From the NCBI GenBank assembly GCA_963721115.1, contig CAVRIA010000019.1:32232-96231 (forward strand): a DNA stretch of 64,000 nt, read 5' to 3'. The position numbers and the translations under genes were made by a program. The DNA comes from CAVRIA01 sp963721115. GTDB lineage: Bacteria; Desulfobacterota; Binatia; HRBIN30; CADEER01. The notes beneath the pieces are model-generated. The model saw only the letters and a list, made by a program, of their open reading frames with translations. It ran no database searches and had not been told where the DNA came from. Below are positions 7,599-17,200 of the stretch, piece after piece (position 1 is the first letter of the stretch; the number at the start of each line of letters is the position of its first letter).

Positions 7599-10172
7599 AT
7601 GCTCTTACGACTGATTCGCTGCCACAGCTGGCCTTATCTGCGCCAGCACCGCCTGAGAACGTGTCTCACGGTCCTCGGGGTGGCGTTGGGCGTGGCCACG
7701 GTGATTGCGATCTCCGATGCGAGCGAGTCGGTGCTGGCGTCGTTTCAGTACATGGTCCGCACCGTCGCCGGCGACAGCGAGCTGGAGGTCACGTCGCCGG
7801 TGGGCAAGGTGGCGGAGTCCGTCATCGCCCAAGCCGCCGCCGCGCCCGGCGTGCGCGCGGCGGCGGGAGTCGTCGAGAGCTTCCTTCCGCTTGCCGATCG
7901 TCCGTCGGACGCGGTTCTTCTTCTCGGCATCGACTTTCTCGGCTCGTCCGTCTGGGAGACCCAGTTCCCGCGAGCGGCGATCCAGATCCCCGACGAGCTG
8001 GGCTTCGTCAACCAGCTCGACTCGGTGGTGGTGACGAGGCGGTTTGCCGAGCGTCTCGGGCTGCGGATGGGCGACGAGCTCCGCGTCATCGGTCCGAAGG
8101 GCGTGGCGAAATTGCGGGTGCGCGGCATGCTCGGCGAGACGGAATCGACGCGGCTCTTCGATGGTGCACTGCTGGTGATGGACTTGCCGGCCGCACAGAT
8201 TTTGCTCGACCGGTCGGGGTGGGTCGATCGCGTCGCCGTGCAGACAGAGCCCGCAACGGCGCGGGAAGCCATCCGCGACAGACTCAGCGATGCGGTAGGC
8301 ACGGCGTACGAGGTGGGCGCGCCGGAAGGGCGCGGCGACCAGGTGGACAAGCTGCTCTTTTCCCTGCGGCTGATGCTGGCCTGCATGAGCCTGAGCTCGG
8401 TCGTCGTCGGTGCCTTCATCGTCTACCACACCGTCGCGGTGTCCGTGCGGCAGCGCCGGCGCGAGTTCGCCTTGCTGAACGCGCTCGGCTTCGGCCGTCC
8501 ATTCCTGATTCGCCTCTGCCTCTTCGAGACGCTGCTGCTCGGCGTCGCGGGCGTCGTGCTGGGCGTCGCGGGAGGGAGCTACCTCGGAACCTTCGTCGCG
8601 GCGCTCGTCGGGCAGAGTGCTTCGGAGATCTGGGTCCGCGTCGACGTCACGCAGCACGTGCATGCGATCTCCGGTCTGCTTCTCGGCATCGCCGTCGGTT
8701 TGGGGACGTCGTTGCTGACGGCCTATCTCGCCGTGCGCGCGACGTTCCGTGCGCCGACCGTCGAGGCCCTGCGACCGGCCGCGGTCGCCAGCGAGCCGCT
8801 GCTGAATCGCAGGTGGCGCGTCGTCGGTGCGGCGATCCTTCTCGCCGCGAGCTGGTACATCGCGTTCGCCCCGGGAGGGATGGGTCTGGGCGCGACGACG
8901 AGCCTCATCCTGTCGTCCGTCGTCATCTCCCTGAGCGCGGCGGCGCTGCTCGCCCCCGCCCTGGTCAGCCTGGTGGGAGAAGCGGCGGCCAGGTTGGGAC
9001 GGCGCGCGCCTTGGGTATCGGTTCGCCTGGCGCTCGAGAACCTTCCCCGTGCGCCCACCCGCGGAGGTGCGACGGTGGCGACGATCACCGCGGCTCTGGC
9101 GATCGCCGTGACCCTCGCGTGTCTGGTCGAGAGCTTCGAGACCGCGTGGCTCGGTTGGATTCACGAGCACTTCGCCTCCGATCTGTTGGTCGGCAGCGGC
9201 GGGCGGGTGCGAATCCTGGCCGGGCCTCCGATCAGTCTCTCGGTCGGCGACGAGATCGCGCGTATTCCGGGAGTCGCACGGGTGGAGCCGTTTCGGATCG
9301 TATCGATCCGATTGCGGGGACGGCCGGCCTTTCTGCAAGGGGTGTCGGTCGCCGATCGTCTGGCGCGTGGGGGACTTCCGATGGTTGAGGGCGACTTCGC
9401 CGACGCCGCGGCGGCGCTCGAAGACGGCAGCGGAGTTCTGTTGAGCGACAATCTCGCCGACCGGCTCCATCTTGGAGTCGGTGGCGAAATCGAGCTGTCG
9501 ACGCCGGCGGGGGAGCGCCGGTTCCGCGTCGAGGGTCTCTTCACCGACTATCTCGGTTCCCTCGACATGGGTTCGGTGGCGGTGGCGCAGGACCAGCTCG
9601 AATCGGTCTGGGGGGATCGTTTCGCCAACCTCTTTCGCGTCTGGCTCGCGCCGCGGGCGTCTCCGAAGGAGGTGCGTGCCGCCATTCTGGCGCGTTTCCC
9701 GTCGAGCGAGGGATACTACGTCCTCACTGCGGGAGAGTTTCTTCAGGCCGTCCAGCTGGTCCTGTCGCGCTTCTTCGTCGCCGCCTGGGTGCTCGAGGTC
9801 GTGGCGGCCCTGGTCAGTGTCATCGGCGTGGTCAACGCGCAGGTCGCCACCGTCCTGGATCGGGCCACGGAGATCGGCACGTTGAGAACGATCGGTCTCT
9901 CCTCGGGAGACCTGACGCGCAGCGTGCTTCTGGAATGCGGGGCTCTGGGCGCTATCGGGGGCGCCAGCGGAGTCGCGCTGGGCGTGATGCAGGGAGCGCA
10001 AATGATGCACGTCTCGTTGCGACTGGCCACGGGCTGGCGAATCCCTTTCATCGTGCCCCCGGCACCGCTCGCTGCCGCTGTGTTGCTCGCAGCGGCCGTC
10101 TCCGCGCTGGCGGGGTATGTGCCCGCAATTGCGGCGGCGCGCCTGGAGCGCGGGATCCGCAGCGTGGACTGA
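7599..10172 (+). CDS. FtsX/MacB-type ABC transporter permease
   Basis: Inner-membrane permease of 857 residues from the duplicated FtsX family. It has an N-terminal transmembrane anchor (TVLGVALGVATVIAISDAS), a periplasmic MacB-like core, and a first FtsX block of three helices (about residues 265-395). A linker with two further helices and a second periplasmic core follow, then a closing FtsX block. ATG 7599 was chosen because the anchor helix follows directly (MLLRLIRCHSWPYLRQHRLR). The ATPase gene starts three bases after its stop and a LolA-like protein follows. This resembles systems that extract or export lipids, lipoproteins or drugs at the envelope. The cargo cannot be named. Confidence 0.9.
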   Translation: MLLRLIRCHSWPYLRQHRLRTCLTVLGVALGVATVIAISDASESVLASFQYMVRTVAGDSELEVTSPVGKVAESVIAQAAAAPGVRAAAGVVESFLPLADRPSDAVLLLGIDFLGSSVWETQFPRAAIQIPDELGFVNQLDSVVVTRRFAERLGLRMGDELRVIGPKGVAKLRVRGMLGETESTRLFDGALLVMDLPAAQILLDRSGWVDRVAVQTEPATAREAIRDRLSDAVGTAYEVGAPEGRGDQVDKLLFSLRLMLACMSLSSVVVGAFIVYHTVAVSVRQRRREFALLNALGFGRPFLIRLCLFETLLLGVAGVVLGVAGGSYLGTFVAALVGQSASEIWVRVDVTQHVHAISGLLLGIAVGLGTSLLTAYLAVRATFRAPTVEALRPAAVASEPLLNRRWRVVGAAILLAASWYIAFAPGGMGLGATTSLILSSVVISLSAAALLAPALVSLVGEAAARLGRRAPWVSVRLALENLPRAPTRGGATVATITAALAIAVTLACLVESFETAWLGWIHEHFASDLLVGSGGRVRILAGPPISLSVGDEIARIPGVARVEPFRIVSIRLRGRPAFLQGVSVADRLARGGLPMVEGDFADAAAALEDGSGVLLSDNLADRLHLGVGGEIELSTPAGERRFRVEGLFTDYLGSLDMGSVAVAQDQLESVWGDRFANLFRVWLAPRASPKEVRAAILARFPSSEGYYVLTAGEFLQAVQLVLSRFFVAAWVLEVVAALVSVIGVVNAQVATVLDRATEIGTLRTIGLSSGDLTRSVLLECGALGAIGGASGVALGVMQGAQMMHVSLRLATGWRIPFIVPPAPLAAAVLLAAAVSALAGYVPAIAAARLERGIRSVD

Positions 10173-10174
10173 CC

Positions 10175-10870
10175 ATGAACGCCCCCCCGATCGTCGATGT
10201 CCGCATGGTCTCCCGCGTGTACCGCAGGGGAACCGTACAGGTGCGCGCGCTCGACGAGGTGTCCTTTCGAGTCGATGCGGGAACGATGGTCGCTGTGACG
10301 GGACCGAGCGGTTCGGGCAAGACCACCTTGCTCAACGTCGTCGCCGGCCTCGATCGCCCCAGCGACGGCGAGGTGCTCGTCGCGGGCCAGTCGCTCGGCG
10401 TGCTCGACGCGAACGCTGCGACGGTCTTCCGGCGGCGCAACATCGGCTTCGTGTTCCAGTTCTTCAACCTACTGCCGACGATGACGGCGCACGACAACGT
10501 GGCGTTGCCGCTTCTCGCCGACCGTGTACCCCGGAAGGAGATCGATCGGCGGGCGCGCGAAGCCCTCGAGGCCGTCAAAGTGTCGCACCGCGCCGTGCAT
10601 CGACCCGACGAGATGTCGGGAGGCGAGCAGCAGCGGGTGGCGATTGCGCGCGCTCTCGTCATGCGGCCGAAGCTCGTGCTCGCCGACGAGCCCACCGGTA
10701 ACCTCGACAGCGCCAGCGGCACGGAGATCCTCGCCCTGTTCCGCCGCGCGGTGATCGATCACGCAGTGTCGCTGGTCATCGTGACCCATTCCGAGAGGGT
10801 CGCCGAGGCGAGCGACCGCGTGCTGGTGATTCGGGACGGGCGGCTCGAAGAGCGCTCGCTGGTGGCATGA
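10175..10870 (+). CDS. ABC transporter ATP-binding protein (LolD/MacB type)
   Basis: Cytoplasmic ATPase of 231 residues that powers the upstream permease. Walker A GPSGSGKTT, Q-loop FVFQFFNLLPTMTA, signature MSGGEQQRVAIARAL, Walker B LVLADEPTGNLD and the switch His (VTHSER) are all present. Its length fits the LolD/MacB/FtsE group. The ATG at 10175 directly follows the permease stop, and the TGA at 10868 lies in ATGA with a start codon for the next frame, so the three genes are probably translationally coupled. Confidence 0.95.
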   Translation: MNAPPIVDVRMVSRVYRRGTVQVRALDEVSFRVDAGTMVAVTGPSGSGKTTLLNVVAGLDRPSDGEVLVAGQSLGVLDANAATVFRRRNIGFVFQFFNLLPTMTAHDNVALPLLADRVPRKEIDRRAREALEAVKVSHRAVHRPDEMSGGEQQRVAIARALVMRPKLVLADEPTGNLDSASGTEILALFRRAVIDHAVSLVIVTHSERVAEASDRVLVIRDGRLEERSLVA

Positions 10871-10932
10871 ATGCGGGTTTGTCGAGCGCGATGCGACCAC
10901 GTACATTCTCGATTTGCATGGAGAGGCGCGGT

Positions 10933-11781
10933 ATGAGGGCAGTCTCGCTGGCCGTCGTTCTTCTGAGCTTGCTGGCGGGCGCCGTTTCGGCCCAGGAGAC
11001 GGCGCGACAGATTCTCGATCGCGCCAAGGCGCTCGACGACGGGCCGCGCTGGTGGAACGACCGCGAGCAACGCGTGAAGCTCGAGGTCGCCATGGGCGGG
11101 CCGTCGCGACTGCACCTCGAGCTGGAGACGTTCGACCGCAAAGAGCGGGGACGCCGGCAGCAATCGCTCATCGTGTTCCTCGCGCCCGCCGAGAAGGCCG
11201 GCATCGCACTTCTCGGCCATACCGTCGGCGGCGCGCCGGCCCGACAGTGGCTCTACACCCCCGCGACCAAGCGGGTGCGCGAGGTAGCGAAAGAAGGAAA
11301 GCTTCGCCGGTTCGACGTCACCGACTTCACCTATCACGACCTGGACCTGCTGACGGACCTCCTCAATTGGACCGACGACGAAGCGGGTTCGACACTGAAG
11401 GGCTCCGAGATCGTCGGCGGTGTGCCGTGCCACGTGATCGAGCTGGAGCCGCACCTGCCGTACGTGGTCTATTCTCGCGTCATGCTCTGGCTGGACAAGG
11501 CCGATCTCGTGCCGCGGCAAGTGGAGTTCTACGAGGCGCCGAAGAGGGCGGGACTCTTCGGACTGTTCGGAGATCGCTCCGCCGACGATGGCCGGCCCGT
11601 GCGCCGGTATCACCAGAGCGATATCCGCATGATCGGCCCCGTGCCCGTCGCTCATCGGATCGAGGTGGAGACACCTGCGGAGGGTTCGCGGACGACGGTG
11701 CAGGTCGAGCAGGTGCGATTCGATCAGGGGTTGAACGAGGCTTTCTTCGAGCCGGGTCGCCTCGAGATGCACGGGAAATAA
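10933..11781 (+). CDS. LolA-like outer-membrane lipoprotein-sorting protein
   Basis: Periplasmic protein of the LolA_like (TP_0789-type) family. It has a signal peptide (MRAVSLAVVLLSLLAGAVSA) and then a beta-rich fold with hallmark phrases for this family: SLIVFLAPAEKAGIALLG, WLYTPATKRVRE, FTYHDLDLLTD and DKADLVPRQVEFY. ATG 10933 is chosen for the clean signal peptide and GAGAGG upstream; an in-frame ATG at 10867 overlapping the ATPase stop (ATGA) is the alternative. In this family the gene commonly follows FtsX-type permeases, as here, suggesting a carrier for lipid-modified cargo between membranes. Confidence 0.85.
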   Translation: MRAVSLAVVLLSLLAGAVSAQETARQILDRAKALDDGPRWWNDREQRVKLEVAMGGPSRLHLELETFDRKERGRRQQSLIVFLAPAEKAGIALLGHTVGGAPARQWLYTPATKRVREVAKEGKLRRFDVTDFTYHDLDLLTDLLNWTDDEAGSTLKGSEIVGGVPCHVIELEPHLPYVVYSRVMLWLDKADLVPRQVEFYEAPKRAGLFGLFGDRSADDGRPVRRYHQSDIRMIGPVPVAHRIEVETPAEGSRTTVQVEQVRFDQGLNEAFFEPGRLEMHGK

Positions 11782-11866
11782 CCCTTTGCCGTTCGTCGAC
11801 GAATGATTGCGGCCCGTTGCGCGATCGGGGGACGGCGGGCGATGATCGACGCCACGGAGGACGGCG

Positions 11867-12743
11867 ATGGAGACGATTGCGTTCGGTCGCACCGGGCATG
11901 ACAGCACGCGGGTGATCTTCGGCGCCGCGTCCCTGTGGGGGATGCGGCAGGAGAAGGCCGACCGGATCCTCGACCTCCTGCTCGAGTACGGCGTCAACCA
12001 CATCGACACCGCGGCGTCGTACGGCGAGGCGGAGCTGCGGGTCGGTGCGTGGATGCCGCGCCATCGCGAGCGCTTCTTCCTGGCCACCAAGACGGGAGAG
12101 CGCACTGCGGCCGGCGCGCGCGAGGGCCTGCACCGCTCGCTCGAGCGCCTGCGCGTCGACCGCGTCGACCTGATCCAGCTGCACAACCTGGTCGAGGAGG
12201 ACGAGTGGGCGACGGCGCTCGGTCCGGGCGGCGCGCTCGAGGCGCTGGTCGAGGCACGCGATCAGGGGCTGGTGCGCTTCATCGGCGTCACCGGGCACGG
12301 CACGCAGGTCGCGGCGATGCACCTGCGCAGCCTGGAGCGCTTCCCGTTCGACAGCGTCCTGCTGCCCTACAACTTCACCATGATGCGGGACCCGGAATAC
12401 GCCGCCGCCTTCGAGCGTCTGGTCGCGCTGTGCCGGAGCCGCGGCGTTGCGCTGCAGACGATCAAGTCCGTCGCCCGCCGCCGCTGGCGGGATTCGTCGG
12501 AGCCGCACTTCAGCTGGTACGAGCCGCTGCGCGACGCGGACGCCGTCCGCCGCGCCGTCCACTTCGTGCTGGCGCGCCCCGGTCTGTTCCTCAACAGCTC
12601 CAGCGACGCGACGCTCCTGCGCACGATCCTGGCAGGCGGCAAACGAGGCCGCGACGGCTCCTTCGCGGGCCGCCCTGGAAGCCGACGTGGCGGGCTTCGC
12701 CATGGAGCCGCTGTTCGTTCGCGGCGTCAGCGACGCCATTTGA
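11867..12743 (+). CDS. Aldo/keto reductase family protein (one frameshift)
   Basis: Predicted NADPH-dependent oxidoreductase with a TIM-barrel of the aldo/keto reductase superfamily. GVNHIDTAASYGEAE carries the usual Asp and Tyr; FLATKTGERT and LIQLHNL give the Lys and His positions. A radical-SAM-like Cys cluster is absent. The frame breaks near 12634-12637: removing one G in GCAGGCGGC gives ILAAANEAATAPSRAAL and a normal ending FVRGVSDAI at a TGA (12741-12743). The substrate is unknown. The stop lies about 70 bases before a convergent amine oxidase gene, with repeats between them. Confidence 0.82.
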
Positions 12744-12761
12744 CTGCAAGGTACAGGGGGC

Positions 12762-12775
12762 GGGGTTCGGGGTAC
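12762..12775. repeat. Solo GGGGTTCGGGGTAC repeat
   Basis: A short copy of the GC-rich arm that flanks four-helix-bundle genes at 58.6-64 kb (full arm GGGTTCGGGGTACGGGG). Here no four-helix-bundle sequence is attached. It lies just after the aldo/keto reductase stop. Confidence 0.5.
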
Positions 12776-12806
12776 CGACTCTGGGACCGCCGACTGCACG
12801 ACTGCC

Positions 12807-12833
12807 GACTACTGACTACTGACTACTGACTAC
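12807..12833. repeat. Tandem GACTACT repeat at a convergent junction
   Basis: Almost four copies of the heptamer GACTACT. It lies between the ends of two convergent genes and encodes the last residues and TAG stop (12816-12818) of the amine oxidase. It is related to the block at 6399-6475. Confidence 0.65.
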
Positions 12834-14077
12834 CTCCGCCGCGGCGCGCAGCCCACTCAGGTAGGCCGCTTCGACCGTGGCGGCGATGGGTGTCGATTCG
12901 GTGGCCGAACCCGCCCAGAACAGCGCTCCGGTGTCGGCGGCGGCGAGGCGGCGCCGAGCGCCGGCTCCGCCCGGGCGCAGGAAGGTGTAGCCGCCGCGCG
13001 CAAACGGATCGCGCCCCCAGTCGATCACCCGGTAGCCGGTGAGCCGGCGTCGCGGATCGGCCTTGGGGAAGAGACGGCAGAGGTCGCCGACGGCGACCTC
13101 TACCGCTTCCTCCTCACTCAATTTGGAGAGGCGGGCCGCGCGCGGGCCGGTGCAATAGGCGATCAGCACCGGCGGCTTGTCGTTCGCGCCGTAGAAGACC
13201 GGCCAGTAGAGGGTCACGGGTCCCACGCCGCAGCCCAGGTTGGCGAGCCAGTCCGGCCAGAAGGGCTCCCGGAACTGGAGGAGGACCTTGAGGACCGGTC
13301 CGGCCCCGAGGACGTTGAGGGCGGTGCGCTTGCTCTCGGGCAGCTCGGGGGTGAAACGCACGGCACCCGACTGGAGTACGCCGACCGGTAGCGTCGAGAC
13401 GGCGGCGCGGGCGCTCAGCTCCTGCCCGTCGGCGCTGCGCAGGCGCACGCCTTCCGCCGACCACTCGACCGTCTCGACGGCGAATCCGAGTCGGAGATCG
13501 AGGTCGCGGGCGACGAAGGCCGGGAGGCGGTCGTACCCCTCCGCGACGCGGTGGTTGAGGCCCGTCTCGAGCTTGACGACCCCGTCCTCGAGCAGGCCGA
13601 GGACGCCGATCTCGTCGACGCTGCCGGGCAGGTGTGCGGAGAGCGTCATCTCGGCGAGTACGCGCGCGCGGCCGCGGTAGCCGCGGCGCTCGACGAACTC
13701 GCGAGCCGAGACGTCGGGTGGTTGGGCGCGGCGGATGGCGCGCAGGATGTCGAAGCTTCGCCAGCTGCCCGGGTGGAGCAGGATCCACGGCAGCCAGCGG
13801 GTTCCTCCGCCGACGTTGAACATGGTGTGGCGGATCAGCGGGCACGGACGCACGCCGAGCCCCGCGGCCTGCACTTCCGGCCAGGTGGCGGCTCCGACGC
13901 CGTGAATGAACTCCGCCCCGCCCTCCACCGGCTCGCTGCAGAAGTCGCGCACCGAGTACACCCGGCCGCCGACCCGATCGCGGCCTTCGACCACGCGACC
14001 GAGAGGCCCGCCCGCGCGAGCTCGCGCGCCGCGGTCACGCCCGCCATTCCCGCCCCGATCACCAGCACGTCGTTCAT
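12816..14077 (-). CDS. FAD-dependent amine oxidase (one frameshift)
   Basis: Flavin amine oxidase/NAD(P)-binding Rossmann protein of about 420 residues. The N-terminal FAD-binding motif VLVIGAGMAGVTAARELARAG is read from the ATG at 14077. One base is missing near 13988-13991, after which VVEGRDRVGGRVYS, EFIHGVG, the central VSTLPVGVLQSG and the C-terminal FAD motif GALFWAGSATE follow in order. The family oxidises amines or desaturates carotenoid-like substrates; the actual substrate is not evident. The last residues are coded by the GACTACT repeat, so the native C-terminus may be altered. Confidence 0.82.
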
Positions 14078-14122
14078 GAAGCAGATAGGCGAGCTACATC
14101 ATGGGTGGAGCGGCGGTCAAGG

Positions 14123-14145
14123 AAGCCTCGGGGTGGGCTTTTTTT
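14123..14145 (+). terminator. Intrinsic-terminator-like hairpin in the leader of the serine hydrolase gene
   Basis: AAGCC (14123-14127) pairs with GGCTT (14136-14140) and is followed by a run of T to 14145. It points in the + direction although no + gene ends just upstream, so it could stop read-through or act as a leader attenuator about 105 bases before the start codon at 14251. Confidence 0.4.
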
Positions 14146-14250
14146 CACCACCAGACGGATGTATCACTAATAGCCAAGAGAAGCCGGCCTTTCTTCGCAT
14201 CGAGTCTCTGTCCGAGCCGATCAACCGTAGCGAGCACAGCGGAGGGTACG

Positions 14251-16281
14251 ATGAAATGGTCCATAGGCAAATCGCTTTCCGGTTTGAACGCGGTCTTGCG
14301 CGGCATTTGTGGACTGCGTTGGCGCATGGCTCTCCTGGCGGCGGCTTTCGTCGCGGCGGCTCTGGACGGTGCGCCTGCCGACGCCGACCTGAGTGACGAC
14401 ATCCAGGAGCTGCTCGAAGACAACACCGACGGCACCGTTGGGCTGTATCTCAAGAAGGTCGACGGGGGCGTGTTGGCGAGCTTCAACGAATCGTTCGTCA
14501 CCTATCCCGCGAGCACCATCAAGGTCCTGGAGCACCTGCATGCGTTGCGCGCCGTCGAGGGGGGTCTCGACCTCGACACCACCATGCTCACGGTGTGTCG
14601 TGACTGCGGCGGTTGCGCGTCCTGCACGGCCTGCACACCGCCGCCGATGGTGTGCACGAGCGACGTCAACTGCAGCGACCAGTCCAACACCGACGACGGG
14701 TGCATCTCCACGACCGAAAGCCTGCGCTGCGCGTTGCAGCGCATGATGCTGGTCTCGAGCAACCAGAGCACCAACGCCATTCAAGAGCAGTTTGGTAGCG
14801 GCACGCCGAGCGCCGGCCGGACCGCGATGAATCAAACCGCCACCGACGTCGTGGGCATGAGCACCGACACGGCTCTGCAGCACAAGTTCGCCTGCGGCAA
14901 CGTCAGCAACGACCCGTTCAATACGATGACGCTGCAGGACATGGGCCTGCTCTACGAGCAGGTGGCGACGAACCCGGCGGTGTTGATGAACCGTGCTCAG
15001 TTCTACTCCCTGATGCTGAACGAAACCAACGGAAGCCTGATCACCGCCATCGGCAACGGGGCGGACGCCGAGGCCACGCTGCTCGGGATGGCGCCGCCGA
15101 ATACCGATGTCGCGGCGTTCAAGACGGGCATCAAGCTGGCCTACAAGGCGGGAAACATCTCGGCCGACAACATGGGGAACAACCGCTTTCAGTCGATGGC
15201 GGGCTGGGCCGAGCTCCCGTTCTCGTGCGGGGAGCCCGACATGCAGTACGTCTACGGCTACTTCATCGACGATGCGACGGTCACCTCCGTTGGCGGCAAC
15301 ACCGTGGTCAGCGAGTTGTTGCGCGAGGAGGTCGCCAGCGCTCTGCAGACCGTCCTTTGCCAACGTCCACCGGAAGTCACCGTTCCCTCCCCCCTGACCG
15401 TGGAATGCTCCGCCCTCGGAGGCGTACCCGGCGACGATGCCGCAATCGCCACCTGGCTCGACCAAGCGGCGGCTACGGATGCGTGCGACGTCGTCAGCGT
15501 CGGCAACGACGCGCCGGCCTTCTTTCCGGTGGATTGCCCCGAGGGGACGACCAACACGACGGTGACCTTCACCAGCTCCACCGACACGTGCGGCCAGAGC
15601 GATGCAGACTCGTCGACGGTTACGGTCGAGGACACGACGGCCCCGGTTCTTTCGGGCGTTCCCGCCGATGCCACCGTGGAATGTGACGCCGTTCCGAGCC
15701 CGCCCGTGGTGACGGCGAGCGATGTCTGCGCCGGAGCGCTCGACGTTGGCTTCGAGGAGGAGAAGACGGACGGCGACTGCCCCGGTAACTTCACACTCGA
15801 TCGCACGTGGAGCGCCATCGATTCGTGCGGCAACTCGACGGAGGAGACGCAGGTTCTCACCGTCCAGGACACGACGCCGCCCGAGGTGACGCCGGGCGCC
15901 GAGGTCCTGTATTGCCTGTGGCCGCCGAACCACCAGTACGTTTGCTTCGGCCTGGAGGACTTCGCCCCGCAGATCACGGACAACTGCAGCGAGCCCGTCG
16001 ACTGGGTTTTCGCCGGCTGCCAATCGAACCAGCCGGACGATGCCCAGGGGGCCGGCGATGGACATACGACCGATGATTGTGTCGTCGCCGGCGACGGGAG
16101 CGGCTTCTGTGTACGGGCAGAACGCGGTGCTTCGGTCGCCGATGCGAAGGGTGGTCGTCTCTACGCCGTCAGCGTGATCGCGACCGATGCCTGCGGCAAC
16201 TCGAGCGACGCGGTTGTCATCGGTGAGGTGCGCGTCCCCTTCAAGGGCGCTGAGGCGAACGGCTGTGTCGGCACACCCTGA
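14251..16281 (+). CDS. Secreted class A beta-lactamase-fold serine hydrolase with HYR-like modules
   Basis: Exported protein of 676 residues. The signal segment RMALLAAAFVAAALDGAPADA is followed by a serine hydrolase domain: nucleophile S88 in YPASTIK (SxxK), the SxN motif in SSNQSTN and a KTG-like triad in AFKTGIK. This is the arrangement of class A beta-lactamases and related DD-peptidases. It has an unusual Cys-rich insertion (CRDCGGCASCTACTPPP). From about residue 375 come two or three HYR-like beta-sandwich modules (TVECSALGGVPGDDA, VEDTTAPVLSGVPADATVEC, VQDTTPPEV). The start at ATG 14251 gives an n-region with basic residues. It may act on peptidoglycan or beta-lactams at the cell surface; activity is inferred. 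Confidence 0.82.
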   Translation: MKWSIGKSLSGLNAVLRGICGLRWRMALLAAAFVAAALDGAPADADLSDDIQELLEDNTDGTVGLYLKKVDGGVLASFNESFVTYPASTIKVLEHLHALRAVEGGLDLDTTMLTVCRDCGGCASCTACTPPPMVCTSDVNCSDQSNTDDGCISTTESLRCALQRMMLVSSNQSTNAIQEQFGSGTPSAGRTAMNQTATDVVGMSTDTALQHKFACGNVSNDPFNTMTLQDMGLLYEQVATNPAVLMNRAQFYSLMLNETNGSLITAIGNGADAEATLLGMAPPNTDVAAFKTGIKLAYKAGNISADNMGNNRFQSMAGWAELPFSCGEPDMQYVYGYFIDDATVTSVGGNTVVSELLREEVASALQTVLCQRPPEVTVPSPLTVECSALGGVPGDDAAIATWLDQAAATDACDVVSVGNDAPAFFPVDCPEGTTNTTVTFTSSTDTCGQSDADSSTVTVEDTTAPVLSGVPADATVECDAVPSPPVVTASDVCAGALDVGFEEEKTDGDCPGNFTLDRTWSAIDSCGNSTEETQVLTVQDTTPPEVTPGAEVLYCLWPPNHQYVCFGLEDFAPQITDNCSEPVDWVFAGCQSNQPDDAQGAGDGHTTDDCVVAGDGSGFCVRAERGASVADAKGGRLYAVSVIATDACGNSSDAVVIGEVRVPFKGAEANGCVGTP

Positions 16282-16557
16282 AGCCGTTTCTCCGCGCCTT
16301 CAAGGGCCCGGCGGGGCGGCTTGGTACGTGGGTGCGATGGCGAGCCCTCGCGGCCTCACGGCTCGACTTCGCGCCTCCAACGTCTGGCGGCCATGCCGTC
16401 GCTCGACTTTTTCCGCGACCCCCTCGCGCCGGGGGCTCTCGATCCTCGCCGCAGCCGCTTGGTGCGTGGCCGCGTTGTCGAGCAGTTGACGCCGGCCCTC
16501 GCTGGCAGTAGGGACGAATCGTCCAGCGCCCTGTCTGACAGACGAAGGAGAGGAGCC

Positions 16558-17094
16558 ATGAAGAAGATGCTGATGATCGCGGCTCTGGTCGGCTTGGCTG
16601 GGATCGCCGCCGCGCAAGCGCCGCCCCCGACGCCTCGCCCGGGCGCGGGCGGTCCGCGCACGGATCTCCAGCACGATAAGGAGATCCGGCAGCTCTTCCA
16701 GGAGTTCGTCTCCGCCTGGAATCGCCACGATGCGAAGGCGATGGCGGCGATGTGGACGATCGACGGCGATCACATGGAGCCGGACGGCAAGCACCCCAGA
16801 GGCCGCGACGAGGTGGGCAAGCTGTTCGAGAGGGAACAGGCGACCGTGTTCAAGAACAGCAAGCTGAGCCTCGACGTGAATACGGTCTGGTTCATCACCG
16901 CGAGCGTCGCGCTCGTCGACGCCGACTACACGTTGGAGAACGTCGTCGATCAGGAGGGCAGGCCCGTTCCGACGCGGAAAGGGCACCTGACATCCGTCCT
17001 GTTGCACGAGAACGAAAATTGGCGCGTGGCGGCCAGCCGCGCCATGATTCCCGTACCCCTGGTCTGGCGCGAGCCGCAGGCGGAGCGGAGATGA
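16558..17094 (+). CDS. Secreted NTF2-like (SgcJ/DUF4440-type) protein
   Basis: Small exported protein of 178 residues with signal peptide MKKMLMIAALVGLAGIAAAQA and a Pro-rich linker, then one NTF2-like cone fold. The typical opening is EIRQLFQEFVSAWNRHDAKA, then MAAMWTIDGDHMEPDG, HPRGRDEVGKLFE and the closing GHLTSVLLHENENWRVAASR. AAGGAGAGG precedes the ATG at 16558. Members bind small molecules or have no known reaction, so function is open. The 276 bases upstream hold no other gene. Confidence 0.85.
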   Translation: MKKMLMIAALVGLAGIAAAQAPPPTPRPGAGGPRTDLQHDKEIRQLFQEFVSAWNRHDAKAMAAMWTIDGDHMEPDGKHPRGRDEVGKLFEREQATVFKNSKLSLDVNTVWFITASVALVDADYTLENVVDQEGRPVPTRKGHLTSVLLHENENWRVAASRAMIPVPLVWREPQAERR

Positions 17095-17200
17095 TCTCGG
17101 GCTGATGCAGCGGCTGCTCGCGCCTGCGGGCTCCGGGCGCGGCGCGCGTTCGACTTTTGCCGTGACGCGCAGTATGGGAAGCATGGGAGGTGTACGAGCG

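Noticed and set aside
7605..10010. Minus-strand open frame of about 800 codons opposite the ABC permease
   Set aside because: The composition is Arg/Asp/Gln-rich with no motif; the plus-strand permease has clear membrane helices and operon context.
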